Origin: JBAYJC01 sp041665285
Lineage (GTDB): Bacteria > Patescibacteriota > Patescibacteriia > 2-12-FULL-60-25
Assembly (NCBI GenBank): GCA_041665285.1
Contig: JBAYJC010000005.1
Span: 1-64,000, forward strand
DNA: 64,000 nt
Reading direction: 5' to 3'
The position numbers were made by a program, and so were the translations under genes. This document shows, piece after piece, positions 32,772 through 41,659 of this stretch. Every line of letters begins with the position of its first letter. Positions within the stretch are counted from its first letter, which is position 1. The notes beneath the pieces were generated by a model. The model saw nothing but the letters and a program-made list of their open reading frames with translations, ran no database searches and had not been told where the DNA came from.

Positions 32772-32800
32772 ACTTCATACGAAAACGCGCAGTCTGTCAA
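32772..32800 (-). promoter_or_regulatory. Promoter of 32110-32748
   Basis: Minus strand: TTGACA (32795-32800), 17-base spacer, TGAAGT (32772-32777); TATGAA with 15 bases is an alternative -10. Confidence 0.5.
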
Positions 32801-32884
32801 CGGCATACGGCTATCAAACCCAGCCATACCCCAACCAGACCTGACCCCAGGTGTGCAGACCTGATTCTCAATATCGCAAAATAA

Positions 32885-32906
32885 AGAACGCCTAGAGGGC
32901 GTTGTG
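32885..32906 (-). terminator. Terminator of 32892-33440
   Basis: AACGCC-TAGAG-GGCGTT hairpin with the stop codon in its loop, then TTCTTTATTTT on the minus strand. Confidence 0.75.
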
Positions 32907-33440
32907 GCGAGGAGGCTGTTTTTCCGTTCGGTGCTGGTAGAGCGCGAGACGGATGAGGGGGATGGAGAGCCCGCAGACAATGAGGATGATTCCCACGGCC
33001 CGTCCAATGAAGAGGCCGTGTGGGTGCTTGATGAAGGCTAGCCAAAACAGGCCGCCGAGCAACAAGGGATTCAGGATGAGATGTGCAAAGGCAAACCAGG
33101 AATGAGCAGATGCCTCAGCGGTTTTCGCGTCGAGAACTTCACGTTGTTCGCGCGCCTGCTTGAGGTCTTTGTGGATCCGCTGTTGTACGTGATAGTCGTG
33201 AATCCAAGCGAGCACGACGCTCGTGCCAAGGAGGTGAATGATCGCGGCCGTTGCTAGAATCCAGAGGAAAGTCTTGTTGGCCCCTCGAGACTGAAGCTCG
33301 GCAAACCCCAACGGGTAGAAGGAAGCGAGAGAAACAGCGATCCACGTGAATCCATCCACACGTTTGTAGTTTTCTGTTGTAATGCGCGACTTCGGTGAGG
33401 GCGATGATTCGTTGTTGGAAGGTTGCATCGGTTGACCCAT
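32892..33440 (-). CDS. Four-helix membrane protein, orphan
   Basis: 182 aa from MGQPMQPSNN; GAGGAG is ten bases upstream of the ATG at 33440, while the GTG at 33449 would touch it. Helices at about 30-48, 60-80, 112-132 and 142-162. The loop between helices 2 and 3 is a charged helix (VQQRIHKDLKQAREQREVLD). No family recognised. TTGACA at 33490-33495 is the likely -35. Confidence 0.65.
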   Translation of the reverse strand: MGQPMQPSNNESSPSPKSRITTENYKRVDGFTWIAVSLASFYPLGFAELQSRGANKTFLWILATAAIIHLLGTSVVLAWIHDYHVQQRIHKDLKQAREQREVLDAKTAEASAHSWFAFAHLILNPLLLGGLFWLAFIKHPHGLFIGRAVGIILIVCGLSIPLIRLALYQHRTEKQPPRHNAL

Positions 33441-33537
33441 GGTTTTCACACTCCTCTGCGGGTAAAGCGTTGCATGGATACAGGGAGCTTGTCAATACTT
33501 ATACGGTCGTAAGACCTGACCTCGAAGGCACAAATAA

Positions 33538-33566
33538 AACGCCCCTCTGCTCGCGAGCAGGGGGGG
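33538..33566 (-). terminator. Terminator of 33567-34688
   Basis: CTGCTC-GC-GAGCAG stem extended by C/G runs, next to the stop, with TTTTATTTG on the minus strand. Confidence 0.75.
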
Positions 33567-34688
33567 TCAGGCGTAGTGGTCGCCTTCAGGGCTGGGGAGA
33601 TAGGTGAGGGCCGCGGCAGGAGGGGTGATGACCAGGCCATGCGCCTGCGCGAGAGCCGCGAGGGCGTTGCAGGCGGAAGCGTGGTGCTCCTTGCTGAAGC
33701 GCCAGTTGTGGGCCGACGCAGCGTGGTACAAGCCGAGCGTGGGGCCGTAGAGCATGGCGAACTGGTACGCCAGGCTGTACTGCTTGGTTCGCAAGAGGCC
33801 CGTGATGTTGTTGCAGATGTCCTGGCGCGCTTCGGGCGGGCACGCCTGCTCACGAAGCAAGGAGATCAGCGTGTCAGACCAGAAGACCTGGTCTTCGTGC
33901 GCCACGATGCATTCCCAGGCCATGTTCACCCAGGTGCGGATGATGCGCTTGAGGTCTTCGTCTTCACGGCCGTTGAACTCCACCTTGGTGATGTTCCGTA
34001 GCATGAAGTTCGCAGGCGTGGTCTCGGTGTGGCAGAGAAGGACTGCGAGGTAGCGGAGCACCGCGAGGCCATCGTGCGTAGGCCGCTGATGGGCCTGGCG
34101 CATGAGCCACTTCTTCAGAAGCACGCGGGGGTGCTCCTCGCCGACACGTCGTCCTCCATGGAGCATGGACACGATACCAGCCACGAATCCGCGGCGGTCG
34201 TTGGCGTTACGCGAAGGAGCGTTAGGAGACTCGACCACGATGCCGTCCGGCACCTCGAGCGTTCCGTCCGACAGTTTCAGGGCCTGTCGGATGGCCCACG
34301 CCTCGTTCTGCTGAGTCAGGAGCATGAGCGTGCTGGCCGTCAGCGATGCGCCATGCAGGTCACGGAAGTGCCTGGCCTTGCGCGAGGTCACGCGATCCAG
34401 GATATGAGCCACGAACTCGCGGGCCGTCATCGGAGGGTCCTTGAGCTTCTTCGTTGGAAGACGCTCATCTTCAGCGATGAGACGGCCCAGGTTCAGGAGA
34501 TGAATCCGGCGCCCACGGTTCCATTGCATCAGGTAGACTTGCATGAGCGGCTTGCAGAGCTCGCTCACGTCTTGCTGACTCACTGCCAGATCGATACGCT
34601 CACGCTCGCTCCTCGGCGTTCGCAGGATGAGCCTGTAGCGCGTCTCGTCTCCATGAGCCGCGAGCAGTTCTCTGACTACGTCCGACAT
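33567..34688 (-). CDS. Large orphan protein, mostly alpha-helical
   Basis: 373 aa; GAGGAGG before the ATG. Soluble, helical throughout (SEDEDLK-type and LRTKQYSLAYQFAMLYGPTL segments), with no motif I can assign. It resembles the equally helical 55562-56611 protein in length and style (both contain a degenerate repeat-like helical layout), but I see no alignable block. Own promoter and terminator. Confidence 0.65.
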   Translation of the reverse strand: MSDVVRELLAAHGDETRYRLILRTPRSERERIDLAVSQQDVSELCKPLMQVYLMQWNRGRRIHLLNLGRLIAEDERLPTKKLKDPPMTAREFVAHILDRVTSRKARHFRDLHGASLTASTLMLLTQQNEAWAIRQALKLSDGTLEVPDGIVVESPNAPSRNANDRRGFVAGIVSMLHGGRRVGEEHPRVLLKKWLMRQAHQRPTHDGLAVLRYLAVLLCHTETTPANFMLRNITKVEFNGREDEDLKRIIRTWVNMAWECIVAHEDQVFWSDTLISLLREQACPPEARQDICNNITGLLRTKQYSLAYQFAMLYGPTLGLYHAASAHNWRFSKEHHASACNALAALAQAHGLVITPPAAALTYLPSPEGDHYA

Positions 34689-34727
34689 GCCGCCTCCTCA
34701 CCTGGCACAGGTGTTGCCAGTGGCATT

Positions 34728-34756
34728 GGTTTAACAAAGCGGAGCACGATCGTCAA
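34728..34756 (-). promoter_or_regulatory. Promoter of 33567-34688
   Basis: Minus strand: TTGACG (34751-34756), 17-base spacer, TAAACC (34728-34733). Confidence 0.6.
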
Positions 34757-34764
34757 TAAAAAAC

Positions 34765-34797
34765 GCCCCCCGATCAAGTCGGAGGGCATTTTTTATT
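34765..34797 (-). terminator. Terminator of the M23 peptidase gene
   Basis: GCCC(C)CCGA/TCGG(A)GGGC hairpin flanked by A and T runs; overlaps the stop codon. Confidence 0.75.
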
Positions 34798-36220
34798 TGA
34801 GGTAGACCAGAGGATTTTTGCGTACGCCGTTCACATACACTTCGTAGTGAAGATGCGTACCCGTGGATCGTCCTGTGGTGCCAAGCATAGCGATCACTTG
34901 TCCGCGTTTCACGAATTCTCCTTCTTTGACGAAGAGTTTGGAGGCATGAGCATAGCGCGTCTTCATGCCATTTTGATGGTCAATGAGGACTTGCAACCCA
35001 TAGCCGCCATTATTCCACCCGGACTTTTCTACAATGCCGTCTTCTGATGCGTAGAGAGGATCTGTGTAATCACCGTCTACGTCTAAGCCCGTATGTTTCC
35101 AGCCCCAATATTGGGTGATGACGTGGAGGCGCGTTGGCCACAGAAGTTTCGTGACCTTTTTTGTTTCAATGACATCTGCAGGTTTGGCGCGTTCATCGGC
35201 CTTTGTGAGTTCCTGATAGACATCAACAGCCTTATTTTTTATCAGAGAGATGGGAACGCCTGGGCGAACCGCAGGAGAGGTAGCAGTATTTTTCGTGGTA
35301 GGTTTTGCAAGAGCAATGGGTGTTTCCTCGGGCGGCACGCCTCCGGGGATAATGAGCTCGCGGCCGAGGGATAAGCTTGTTGCACTGGAAATTTGATTTG
35401 CTGAGGCAATTTCTTGTGCGGAAACGCCGTATTTGCGTGCAAGGGCTCCGAGAGTGTCACCAGAACGCACAGTGTGAAGCACACCAGAGACTGCGGGGAT
35501 CTTGAGCGTTTGTCCAAGGCGAAGGATGGAACGTGAGCTTAAATCATTTGCCCACATGACAGTACCGACGTTTACGCCAAAGCGTCGTGCAATGGAGGCA
35601 AGTGTATCTCCGGATTTGATGGTGTAAATTTCCGTCGAGTGTCGTGTGGCTACGGTCTCATGCGTCATGTCCGTGTGGTCCTCCGGCGTCACGGCGACTT
35701 CTGTTTCTGGAGAAGCACCTGGCAAAAGCTCGCCCGGCTTAACGGCAATCGTTCCAGGAATAGACATGTCGCTTCCTGGTTCATCGAGAATATCGTAGTC
35801 GTAGTCAATGCCAGGAAGCGGTTGGATCGTTTCTGCTCCAAGGTAATGGGTATTTTTCGCAATGGTCTCAGGACGGGCCGTTTCTTCGACAATAGCTTCA
35901 CGATCATCCGTCACCATGGCATAGAGGATACTGTGTTGGCCCACGTCCATGGCCGTGGCGCTCTTTGCCTCGAATTGCGTGGCAATAACCGGGATGGAGA
36001 TCGCGAGAAGTACCGTATGCAAGATGTAGCGGTTTGTGAGCAAAAGAAAGAAAAAACCACGAGCTGTAAGCAAAAGCTTAGAGAATCGTAGGCGCAAAAC
36101 AATGAAAAGTTTATAGAAAGGCAGTATCAAAATACTGACAAGGATTTTCCATACAAAACTGACAGCCGGTTGGAGGAAGGCCCAGGTTTTTTGGAGGAAA
36201 CGACCAATGGCACCAAGCAC
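34793..36220 (-). CDS. LysM-M23 murein peptidase, membrane-anchored
   Basis: 475 aa as called. N-terminal hydrophobic helices (about 25-45 and 60-85), a linker, two LysM peptidoglycan-binding domains (YTIKSGDTLASIARRFG near 200; HTVRSGDTLGALARKYG near 252) and a C-terminal M23 endopeptidase with HTGLDVDG and HLHYEVY supplying the zinc ligands. Likely hydrolase or activator in wall growth and division. Start uncertain: the frame stays open and coding-like upstream of the GTG at 36220 (PTPTLKFYLAKAAITLFR) but offers only CTG or ATA there. Confidence 0.9.
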   Translation of the reverse strand: MLGAIGRFLQKTWAFLQPAVSFVWKILVSILILPFYKLFIVLRLRFSKLLLTARGFFFLLLTNRYILHTVLLAISIPVIATQFEAKSATAMDVGQHSILYAMVTDDREAIVEETARPETIAKNTHYLGAETIQPLPGIDYDYDILDEPGSDMSIPGTIAVKPGELLPGASPETEVAVTPEDHTDMTHETVATRHSTEIYTIKSGDTLASIARRFGVNVGTVMWANDLSSRSILRLGQTLKIPAVSGVLHTVRSGDTLGALARKYGVSAQEIASANQISSATSLSLGRELIIPGGVPPEETPIALAKPTTKNTATSPAVRPGVPISLIKNKAVDVYQELTKADERAKPADVIETKKVTKLLWPTRLHVITQYWGWKHTGLDVDGDYTDPLYASEDGIVEKSGWNNGGYGLQVLIDHQNGMKTRYAHASKLFVKEGEFVKRGQVIAMLGTTGRSTGTHLHYEVYVNGVRKNPLVYLK

Positions 36221-36470
36221 TCGAAAGAGAGTGATGGCCGCCTTGGCGAGGTAGAATTTGAGTGTAGGAGTAGGTATATGGCCTCCAGAACCGGTTAGCA
36301 GGCGTCGTTATTCAGAAACGCACCAGAGCAAACGACAGGCCAGAACCAGCGATTATTTTGCTAAGCTGAGCTAGATTTCGTAGGAAATCTCACGTGACAG
36401 ATACCTTAGCATGGGGAGGGGGGAGGGTCAAAGGGTTAGGTCAAGAGATACGTCAAGGGAAGGGGGTCTG
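36221..36470. other. Intergenic stretch between the M23 gene and comM
   Basis: Apart from the probable N-terminal extension of the peptidase (to about 36290) I see no gene and no clear hairpin terminator for comM. Confidence 0.4.
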
Positions 36471-37991
36471 CTATTCGGTGAGAGTCTGGCGGAATTGGAT
36501 GGCTTCTGCGAGATGCGGAACATCAATCATGTCGCTTTGCGCGAGGTCAGCGATGGTCCGTCCGACTTTTACCAGGCGAAAGTAGGCGCGAGCAGAAAGC
36601 CGGAACCGTTCAGCGGCCTGCTTGGCCAAAAGCGCCGCCTTGTCCGTGAGTTGCGCCTGGCGACGCACAGCATCACTCGACAGCTCCGCGTTGCATGTGA
36701 CGCGCATGCCTGCGAATCGCGCGTACTGACGTTCGCGCGCCGCAAGAACACGCTCACGGATGGTCGCACTTGCTTCCGCATCTGCGAGGTCTGTGAGGGA
36801 GCTTGTTTTGACCTTTGGCACCTCAATGAAGAGATCAATGCGATCAAGCAAAGGCCCAGAGAGCTTCCTCCTGTATTTTACGAGTTGCGTCGGCGTACAG
36901 GTGCAGGTGCGTTCGCGATCTGTGAGAAAACCGCACGGACAAGGGTTGAGCGCCGCGAGCAAGGTGAATCGCGCAGGGAAACAGAGGGTGCCCTGCGTGC
37001 GGCTGACCGTCACAAACCCATCTTCCAGAGGCTGGCGCATGCTTTCGAGAACAGCTCGAGGGAATTCGAGGAACTCGTCGAGGAAGAGAACGCCGCGATG
37101 CGCTAGTGAGATCTCGCCTGGATGTGGAACTACGCCGCCGCCCACAATCGAAGGTGTGCTTGCGCTGTGATGCGGCGCGCGAAACGGACGGTCGAGTATG
37201 ATGCCTGACGCGGGGAGCAATCCGGCCACAGAATGAATACGCGTTACTTCAAGCGCCTCTTCGCGTGAAAGCGGCGGCAAGATCGAAGGAAACGTTCGTG
37301 CGAGCAATGTCTTTCCCGAACCCGGCGGTCCTTGCATCACGACGTTGTGACCTCCAGCCGCGGCAATCTCAAGCGCACGCCGTGCCTGCTCTTGTCCGCG
37401 AATCGCGGAAAAGTCGTGCGGAAATGTCGGGATCGTCACTGTGCGACGGTCGTCAGAAGGGATAAACGTCGGGATGATCTTCGTGCCAGTCACATGGTCA
37501 ACAACCTCGCGCAGGGTCGTGGCAGGTCGAAGCGCCACCTCTTCGACGAAGGACGCCTCATGCGCATTGCTCGCAGGAAGGATGAACTCGCGCAACCCAA
37601 GCTCGCGTGCAAGAAGCGCAAAGGACAAGGCGCCGTGGATCGGGCGTACAGTCCCGTCCAGCCCAAGCTCACCCGCGATCATGCATGCTTGGCCCACATT
37701 GCCCGGCACGCTTCCTTGCGCGCACAGAATCGCGAGCGCAATTGGCAGATCAAACGGCGTGCCCGTCTTTTTCAAATCCGCAGGCGCCAGGTTCACGGTG
37801 ATATGCGTGCGTGGAAAATCCAGCTCTGCATTTTTCATGGCGCTTTTCACGCGCTCCCGCGCCTCCTGCACCGCCGCGTCCGGCAACCCCACAATAATAA
37901 ACGACGACAATCCCGGAGAGATATCAACCTCTACGTGCACAGGATGCGCCTCAAGTCCGATGACAGACGCGGTGAGTACGGTGCTAGCCAT
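36471..37991 (-). CDS. comM: ComM/YifB Mg-chelatase-like AAA+ protein
   Basis: 506 aa. In naturally competent bacteria ComM is a hexameric helicase that promotes branch migration when transformed DNA is integrated. N-terminal ChlI domain (SSFIIVGLPDAAVQEARERV), Walker A GPPGSGKT near 222, AAA+ core (GVLFLDEFLEFPRAVLESMR), a CxC/CxC zinc loop (NPCPCGFLTDRERTCTC) and the Mg_chelatase C-terminal domain. Leaderless under shared motif copy 3, with the same GTAGAGTATGG junction as comEC. Ends in TAG. Confidence 0.95.
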   Translation of the reverse strand: MASTVLTASVIGLEAHPVHVEVDISPGLSSFIIVGLPDAAVQEARERVKSAMKNAELDFPRTHITVNLAPADLKKTGTPFDLPIALAILCAQGSVPGNVGQACMIAGELGLDGTVRPIHGALSFALLARELGLREFILPASNAHEASFVEEVALRPATTLREVVDHVTGTKIIPTFIPSDDRRTVTIPTFPHDFSAIRGQEQARRALEIAAAGGHNVVMQGPPGSGKTLLARTFPSILPPLSREEALEVTRIHSVAGLLPASGIILDRPFRAPHHSASTPSIVGGGVVPHPGEISLAHRGVLFLDEFLEFPRAVLESMRQPLEDGFVTVSRTQGTLCFPARFTLLAALNPCPCGFLTDRERTCTCTPTQLVKYRRKLSGPLLDRIDLFIEVPKVKTSSLTDLADAEASATIRERVLAARERQYARFAGMRVTCNAELSSDAVRRQAQLTDKAALLAKQAAERFRLSARAYFRLVKVGRTIADLAQSDMIDVPHLAEAIQFRQTLTE

Positions 37992-37993
37992 AC

Positions 37994-38027
37994 TCTACTG
38001 CGTTCCATATTCCGCGCCACGTGTCAA
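37994..38027 (-). promoter_or_regulatory. Shared motif promoter (copy 3) before comM
   Basis: Minus strand: TTGACA (38022-38027), 14 bases, TGG, AACGCA (37999-38004), GTAGA. The ATG follows two bases later. Confidence 0.7.
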
Positions 38028-38081
38028 GGGGATAAGTCGCGTAACACGTAACCCGCATCACGTATCGCATATCATACAAAA

Positions 38082-38197
38082 GGGGTCAGGTACTGGCTTG
38101 CACCATTTTGATATGACGATGCTGTATTATTTGGCTTTGTGCAGCATCGAAAATTTGATTTGCTTCGCAAGACCGTCCAAAATTGGTACCTGACCCC
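38082..38197. mobile_element. MITE-like element, family B copy 1
   Basis: Inverted ends GGGGTCAGGTAC (38082-38093) and GTACCTGACCCC (38186-38197) around an AT-rich core without a reading frame. Same ends at 46321-46441. Confidence 0.65.
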
Positions 38198-38239
38198 TAG
38201 AACAGAGGAGTGCCAAATGAGGTGGGCGCGTACATACTA

Positions 38240-38268
38240 TTGACAATTCCGCTGATTCTGCGTAGCCT
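38240..38268 (+). promoter_or_regulatory. Promoter of 38423-38752
   Basis: TTGACA (38240-38245), 17-base spacer, TAGCCT (38263-38268). Leaves a leader of about 150 bases. Confidence 0.55.
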
Positions 38269-38422
38269 TCCTTGGAATCTCCGAGCCTTCTGTGACTTTC
38301 GCAACGAGTGACTTTCTCTTCTTGAGAGAGTCGCAGGACGCCAGGAGAGCGAGGCTTTGTCAGCCGCTGTTTCGGATCCGCGATGTGCGGTTCCGTCTTT
38401 TGCCTCGGCGCCCACGGAGCAT

Positions 38423-38752
38423 ATGGAACTCAAAAGAGACGAACAGTTCGAGGCCTTCCTACAGGGCCACAGCCCTTCCGAGACCGTTCGGCGACTGGCC
38501 AGGGCCAGTTACTACGGAATGGACGCCTTCGAGGTTCTCTTCCCCGAAGACGCCGCGGCTCCGCCGGAGATGGCCAACAAAGGTCCTGCCGGCCCTACCG
38601 GTCCAACCCATTTCGCGCGGCTTCGCTATTCGAACGAATCATCGAGCCAGGCCGTGGCAATCGTTCTTCAGTTCGCGAAAACTCCTGGCGCCGACCCCGA
38701 ATTGAGGCGCCAGTATCTCACGTGTTCACTGGCCCTGAAGAAGGGAGTGTGA
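38423..38752 (+). CDS. Small orphan protein
   Basis: 109 aa from MELKRDEQFEAFLQGHSP. GGAG lies three bases upstream, slightly close; TTG at 38357 is an alternative start with AGGAG upstream and adds 22 residues. N-terminal helix, then FEVLFPEDAAAPPEM and a Gly/Pro stretch (GPAGPTGPTHF), then a helical end. No family recognised. Confidence 0.55.
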   Translation: MELKRDEQFEAFLQGHSPSETVRRLARASYYGMDAFEVLFPEDAAAPPEMANKGPAGPTGPTHFARLRYSNESSSQAVAIVLQFAKTPGADPELRRQYLTCSLALKKGV

Positions 38753-38756
38753 ATGC

Positions 38757-38782
38757 CGAGGGCTCTCCATCGAGCTCTTTTT
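38757..38782 (+). terminator. Terminator of 38423-38752
   Basis: GAGGGCTC/GAGCTCTT-type imperfect stem followed by TTTTTT. Confidence 0.6.
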
Positions 38783-38845
38783 TAATTCTCGTATTAACTT
38801 TATCCTCCCAACGATTGAACGCAACTGTAGGATGGCGGCACGAAA

Positions 38846-40417
38846 TTATTCTCCCCCAAACACTCTCACATCGTCAAACGTTGCGACAACGTGCCATGAC
38901 GTGTTTTCGAAAATTGTATCCCAGCGCTCTGCAAGCTCTTTTTCGGTGTTAAGGACAATCGTGATGCCTTCGCGATCTAGTGTGTCGCGTACCTCATTCA
39001 CCGGCATGTCTGTCACCACGCGTTTGAGCAGATCGTATTTGCGTTGCCAGTCGGGCGTTTCGTGTTTGTGGCCAGCCCAGACGTGGTGCTGTGTGTAAGT
39101 TGGTGCCCAGGTGCCAAGCCATGCGTCTTCGGTGAGGAGAACGGCATTTTTTGGTGTGTGTTCGTCTATCCAGCGAAACGCTTGCATGATGTCTTTTGAG
39201 AAATAGAGGACATTTCCCATGTTTGATCCTTGGATTGCGTAGTCTATTTGCGCGCGTGCCAAGCCAATCGGTGTGAGAAAGAGGAGCATGCAAAGTGCTC
39301 CCGCGAGAAAAGGCTCTCCTCGAAGTCTGTCACGCATCCAAAATATCGTAGGTGCGCTCAGCCAAATCAGGAGGGCAGACAGTCCTTCTGTGAGTTTGCG
39401 GTCCCATTTGAAAGGGAGAGCAATGCCAATTGCGATGGCAATGAGCCAGTACGCAAGCCAACGTTCATGGGGTTGAAGGGCGTCCTTTCGGATGACACGC
39501 CAGCCTAAAAGTATGAGGAATGGCAGGCACGCAAAGAGCCAAACAAACCAGGGTTGGATAGGAAGGTCATTTGCCACAAGAAGAAAACGTCGGCTTGGGC
39601 TGAGGAGGTGTGAGAGAATATGCGGGAGCGTGGAAAAAACGCAGACAAGCGCGTAAAGCCAAGATATAGCGAGAGGAAAGCGCCGCGATTTCTCGACATT
39701 CATGAAGACGACGATCAACAAAAAAATACCAACGGTCAGCAGAGAATAGGGATGGATGAGCCCAAGGAGAAAGGTCGCTCCAAGATCAAGCGTGCGTTGT
39801 TTCCAACTTGTTTTTGTATAGATGTTTTCCCATGCCCGCATGAGAACATAGGGGAGAAGTGCCCAGACAAGGGGTATGTGCGCGCCACCGAGTAGCATGG
39901 GGAAAAGAAACGCCTCTGTTTCGATGTCTGGTATGGCATCTCCGAGAGTCATGCCGAATGAGGCACGGGATATGTTGACGACCCAGCCTACTCCGCCCAC
40001 GAGAACCGTACCAATTGTGAGAATGGAAGCATCGCGTTCGTTCTTTGTGAGTCGTCGTGAAACAGCGTGGAGCAAGAATACAGCACAGAAGGTCGCGAAC
40101 CAGCGTCCGATTTCGTGCGCCTGTACGGATGGAAGATTTGCCCAACGTGCTAAAAGCCCCAGAGGAACGTAAAAAGGATGGACAAATGGGATTTGTGGCT
40201 CAGGGCCGTAGAGATTGCGCTGGAAAATCGCCCCTCGTCGCACCTGTTCGATATTACTGAGGTACACGGCCTGATCCCCAGAGTTGATGATCGTGTTTCC
40301 GAGCCAGATATTGTCCGGAGCTCCTGATCGATGAAGTAGCAATGTGATTCCTGCTTGAAATAGAACAAGTATCGTCGCAAAAACGAGCGGAAACGCATAT
40401 GGACGAAGACGAAACAT
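38846..40417 (-). CDS. Polytopic membrane protein, GT-C glycosyltransferase-like
   Basis: 523 aa with about ten transmembrane helices and a soluble C-terminal domain of some 120 residues. The first outside loop holds SGDQAVYLSNIEQVRRGAIF, with an acidic residue where GT-C enzymes keep their catalytic Asp, and DWLGTW-like and ALLTED segments follow in the C-terminal part. GT-C enzymes move sugars from polyprenyl-phosphate carriers onto glycans or proteins outside the membrane. Substrate unknown; assignment rests on architecture. Six bases after lspA. Confidence 0.65.
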   Translation of the reverse strand: MFRLRPYAFPLVFATILVLFQAGITLLLHRSGAPDNIWLGNTIINSGDQAVYLSNIEQVRRGAIFQRNLYGPEPQIPFVHPFYVPLGLLARWANLPSVQAHEIGRWFATFCAVFLLHAVSRRLTKNERDASILTIGTVLVGGVGWVVNISRASFGMTLGDAIPDIETEAFLFPMLLGGAHIPLVWALLPYVLMRAWENIYTKTSWKQRTLDLGATFLLGLIHPYSLLTVGIFLLIVVFMNVEKSRRFPLAISWLYALVCVFSTLPHILSHLLSPSRRFLLVANDLPIQPWFVWLFACLPFLILLGWRVIRKDALQPHERWLAYWLIAIAIGIALPFKWDRKLTEGLSALLIWLSAPTIFWMRDRLRGEPFLAGALCMLLFLTPIGLARAQIDYAIQGSNMGNVLYFSKDIMQAFRWIDEHTPKNAVLLTEDAWLGTWAPTYTQHHVWAGHKHETPDWQRKYDLLKRVVTDMPVNEVRDTLDREGITIVLNTEKELAERWDTIFENTSWHVVATFDDVRVFGGE

Positions 40418-40423
40418 AGAGGA

Positions 40424-40888
40424 TTACCGCGCGGTCTCTTTTTGGTGTGATGTATGTGGATGTAGCAGAAGCAGTATCACACCGATGAGCACAGCGACAT
40501 CTGCCAGATTGATGGCAGAGCGATGGAAAAACAAGAGCCAGTCACGCACAAAACCCAGCAAAAGACGATCCATAAAATTTCCTATCGCTCCGCCGATGAC
40601 CAAGCCAATGCCAATAGCCTCCACCCAGGTGAGCGACTTTCTTGTGCAAAGCACCACGACAAGTCCTAGTAGGATGAGAAATGTTATGGCGAGGAGAAGC
40701 GTTTGAGGAAAAGGAATATCAAACGTCATGCCGTAGTTGCGATGGTCTGTGAGCTGGATGAACCATGTCGGCAACGAAAAAATCGACCTATTGGCCGTAG
40801 GAAAAAGGAAATGCTTGGTGACCCAGTCGATGCCGCCTGCCATTAGCGCTGTTCCTATCCCAGCGAACACGATCGATTGTCTCGTCAT
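40424..40888 (-). CDS. lspA: Lipoprotein signal peptidase (SPase II)
   Basis: 154 aa, four transmembrane helices. Aspartyl protease that removes lipoprotein signal peptides. Both catalytic blocks are present: IGGAIGNFMDRLL and SAINLADVAV. The several predicted lipoproteins in this window (for example 19802-20527) would be its substrates. Lies between the DksA-type gene and the glycosyltransferase-like gene, all on one strand with gaps of 2 and 6 bases. Confidence 0.92.
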   Translation of the reverse strand: MTRQSIVFAGIGTALMAGGIDWVTKHFLFPTANRSIFSLPTWFIQLTDHRNYGMTFDIPFPQTLLLAITFLILLGLVVVLCTRKSLTWVEAIGIGLVIGGAIGNFMDRLLLGFVRDWLLFFHRSAINLADVAVLIGVILLLLHPHTSHQKETAR

Positions 40889-40890
40889 TG

Positions 40891-41268
40891 TTATAATTCC
40901 TGAGTCAACAGCTTTTTGCAGTCAATACACGTCGAGGAGGTTGGTCGTGCTTCTAAGCGTTTGAGGTCAATGGGTTTGTGGCAGTATTTGCAGACCCCAT
41001 AGGTGCCCTTTTCTATGGCGTCTATCGCTTTGATGGTATCGCGTAGTTCAGACTCTAAACGTTTTACGAGAGACATGTCATCAACGTACGATGTGATTTC
41101 TGCGGAGTTGTCATCTTCGGAGTCTCCACCAGACTCTTCGTAGCTCGCCATAAAATGTCCTGGCTTTTTTGGATCCTTGGTAGCAATACTCTCCAGCTCC
41201 TGCTCTAGATGTTTTTTTTCTTCTTCTAAACGCGTCTTCATTGTTTTCAACAGGTCTTTTGATGGCAT
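40891..41268 (-). CDS. DksA/TraR-type zinc-finger protein
   Basis: 125 aa from MPSKDLLKTMKTRLEEE. N-terminal coiled coil, an acidic segment (GGDSEDDNSAEITSYVDD), then the four-Cys zinc finger CKYCHKPIDLKRLEARPTSS...CIDC. DksA/TraR proteins bind the RNA polymerase secondary channel. The start at 41268 is preferred over the ATG at 41292 because the latter lies in the -10 box. First gene of the lspA operon. Confidence 0.88.
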   Translation of the reverse strand: MPSKDLLKTMKTRLEEEKKHLEQELESIATKDPKKPGHFMASYEESGGDSEDDNSAEITSYVDDMSLVKRLESELRDTIKAIDAIEKGTYGVCKYCHKPIDLKRLEARPTSSTCIDCKKLLTQEL

Positions 41269-41291
41269 AGGAGAGTTGTTATTTGAATACA

Positions 41292-41320
41292 AGTATACAA
41301 AAAAGGGAGGAACCGAACAA
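41292..41320 (-). promoter_or_regulatory. Promoter of the DksA-lspA operon
   Basis: Minus strand: TTGTTC (41315-41320), 17-base spacer, TATACT (41292-41297). Confidence 0.7.
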
Positions 41321-41390
41321 GGGAAGGGGTACTGAACAAGAAAACACGCAATGCTGTCAGGTATTTTTTTGGGACGTTAAGAGGCGCCCG

Positions 41391-41634
41391 TGGGGGTGCG
41401 CAAGAGGATCACGTGATCAACTGGCGCGGTGGGCGCCTCAACAAATCGACGGCAGGGGTAGGACTTCGTCGCATTGCGCGTGGAATGCGCATGGACAAAG
41501 AACAACACTCGCTACACAGCGATAATAAGGACTGGGCACAAACCAGCAGATCCGGCGGAGCCCCGGGACGGCGTGGGTTTTAAGTACGCCGCATAAGTCG
41601 AGGTCGCCTAAAAACGAGGATTTCGTTTTTCGTT
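41391..41634 (+). ncRNA. Candidate structured RNA
   Basis: GAGGCGCCC and GGGCGCCTC (about 41391-41440) form a 9-bp stem; GGCGT/ACGCC arms follow (about 41560-41595), and the region ends in AAAAACGA-GGATT-TCGTTTTT (41613-41634), a bidirectional terminator. No convincing frame. It does not match RNase P, tmRNA, SRP or 6S RNA motifs I know. Strand uncertain. Confidence 0.35.
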
Positions 41635-41659
41635 TCACAGATCCACCCGAAGGAGGATC

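Noticed and set aside
33440..33495. Sixth copy of the TTGACA...AACGC promoter motif
   Set aside because: TTGACA is present, but the second block reads TGCAACGCTTTA with a 15-base gap; neither spacing nor sequence fits the five strict copies.
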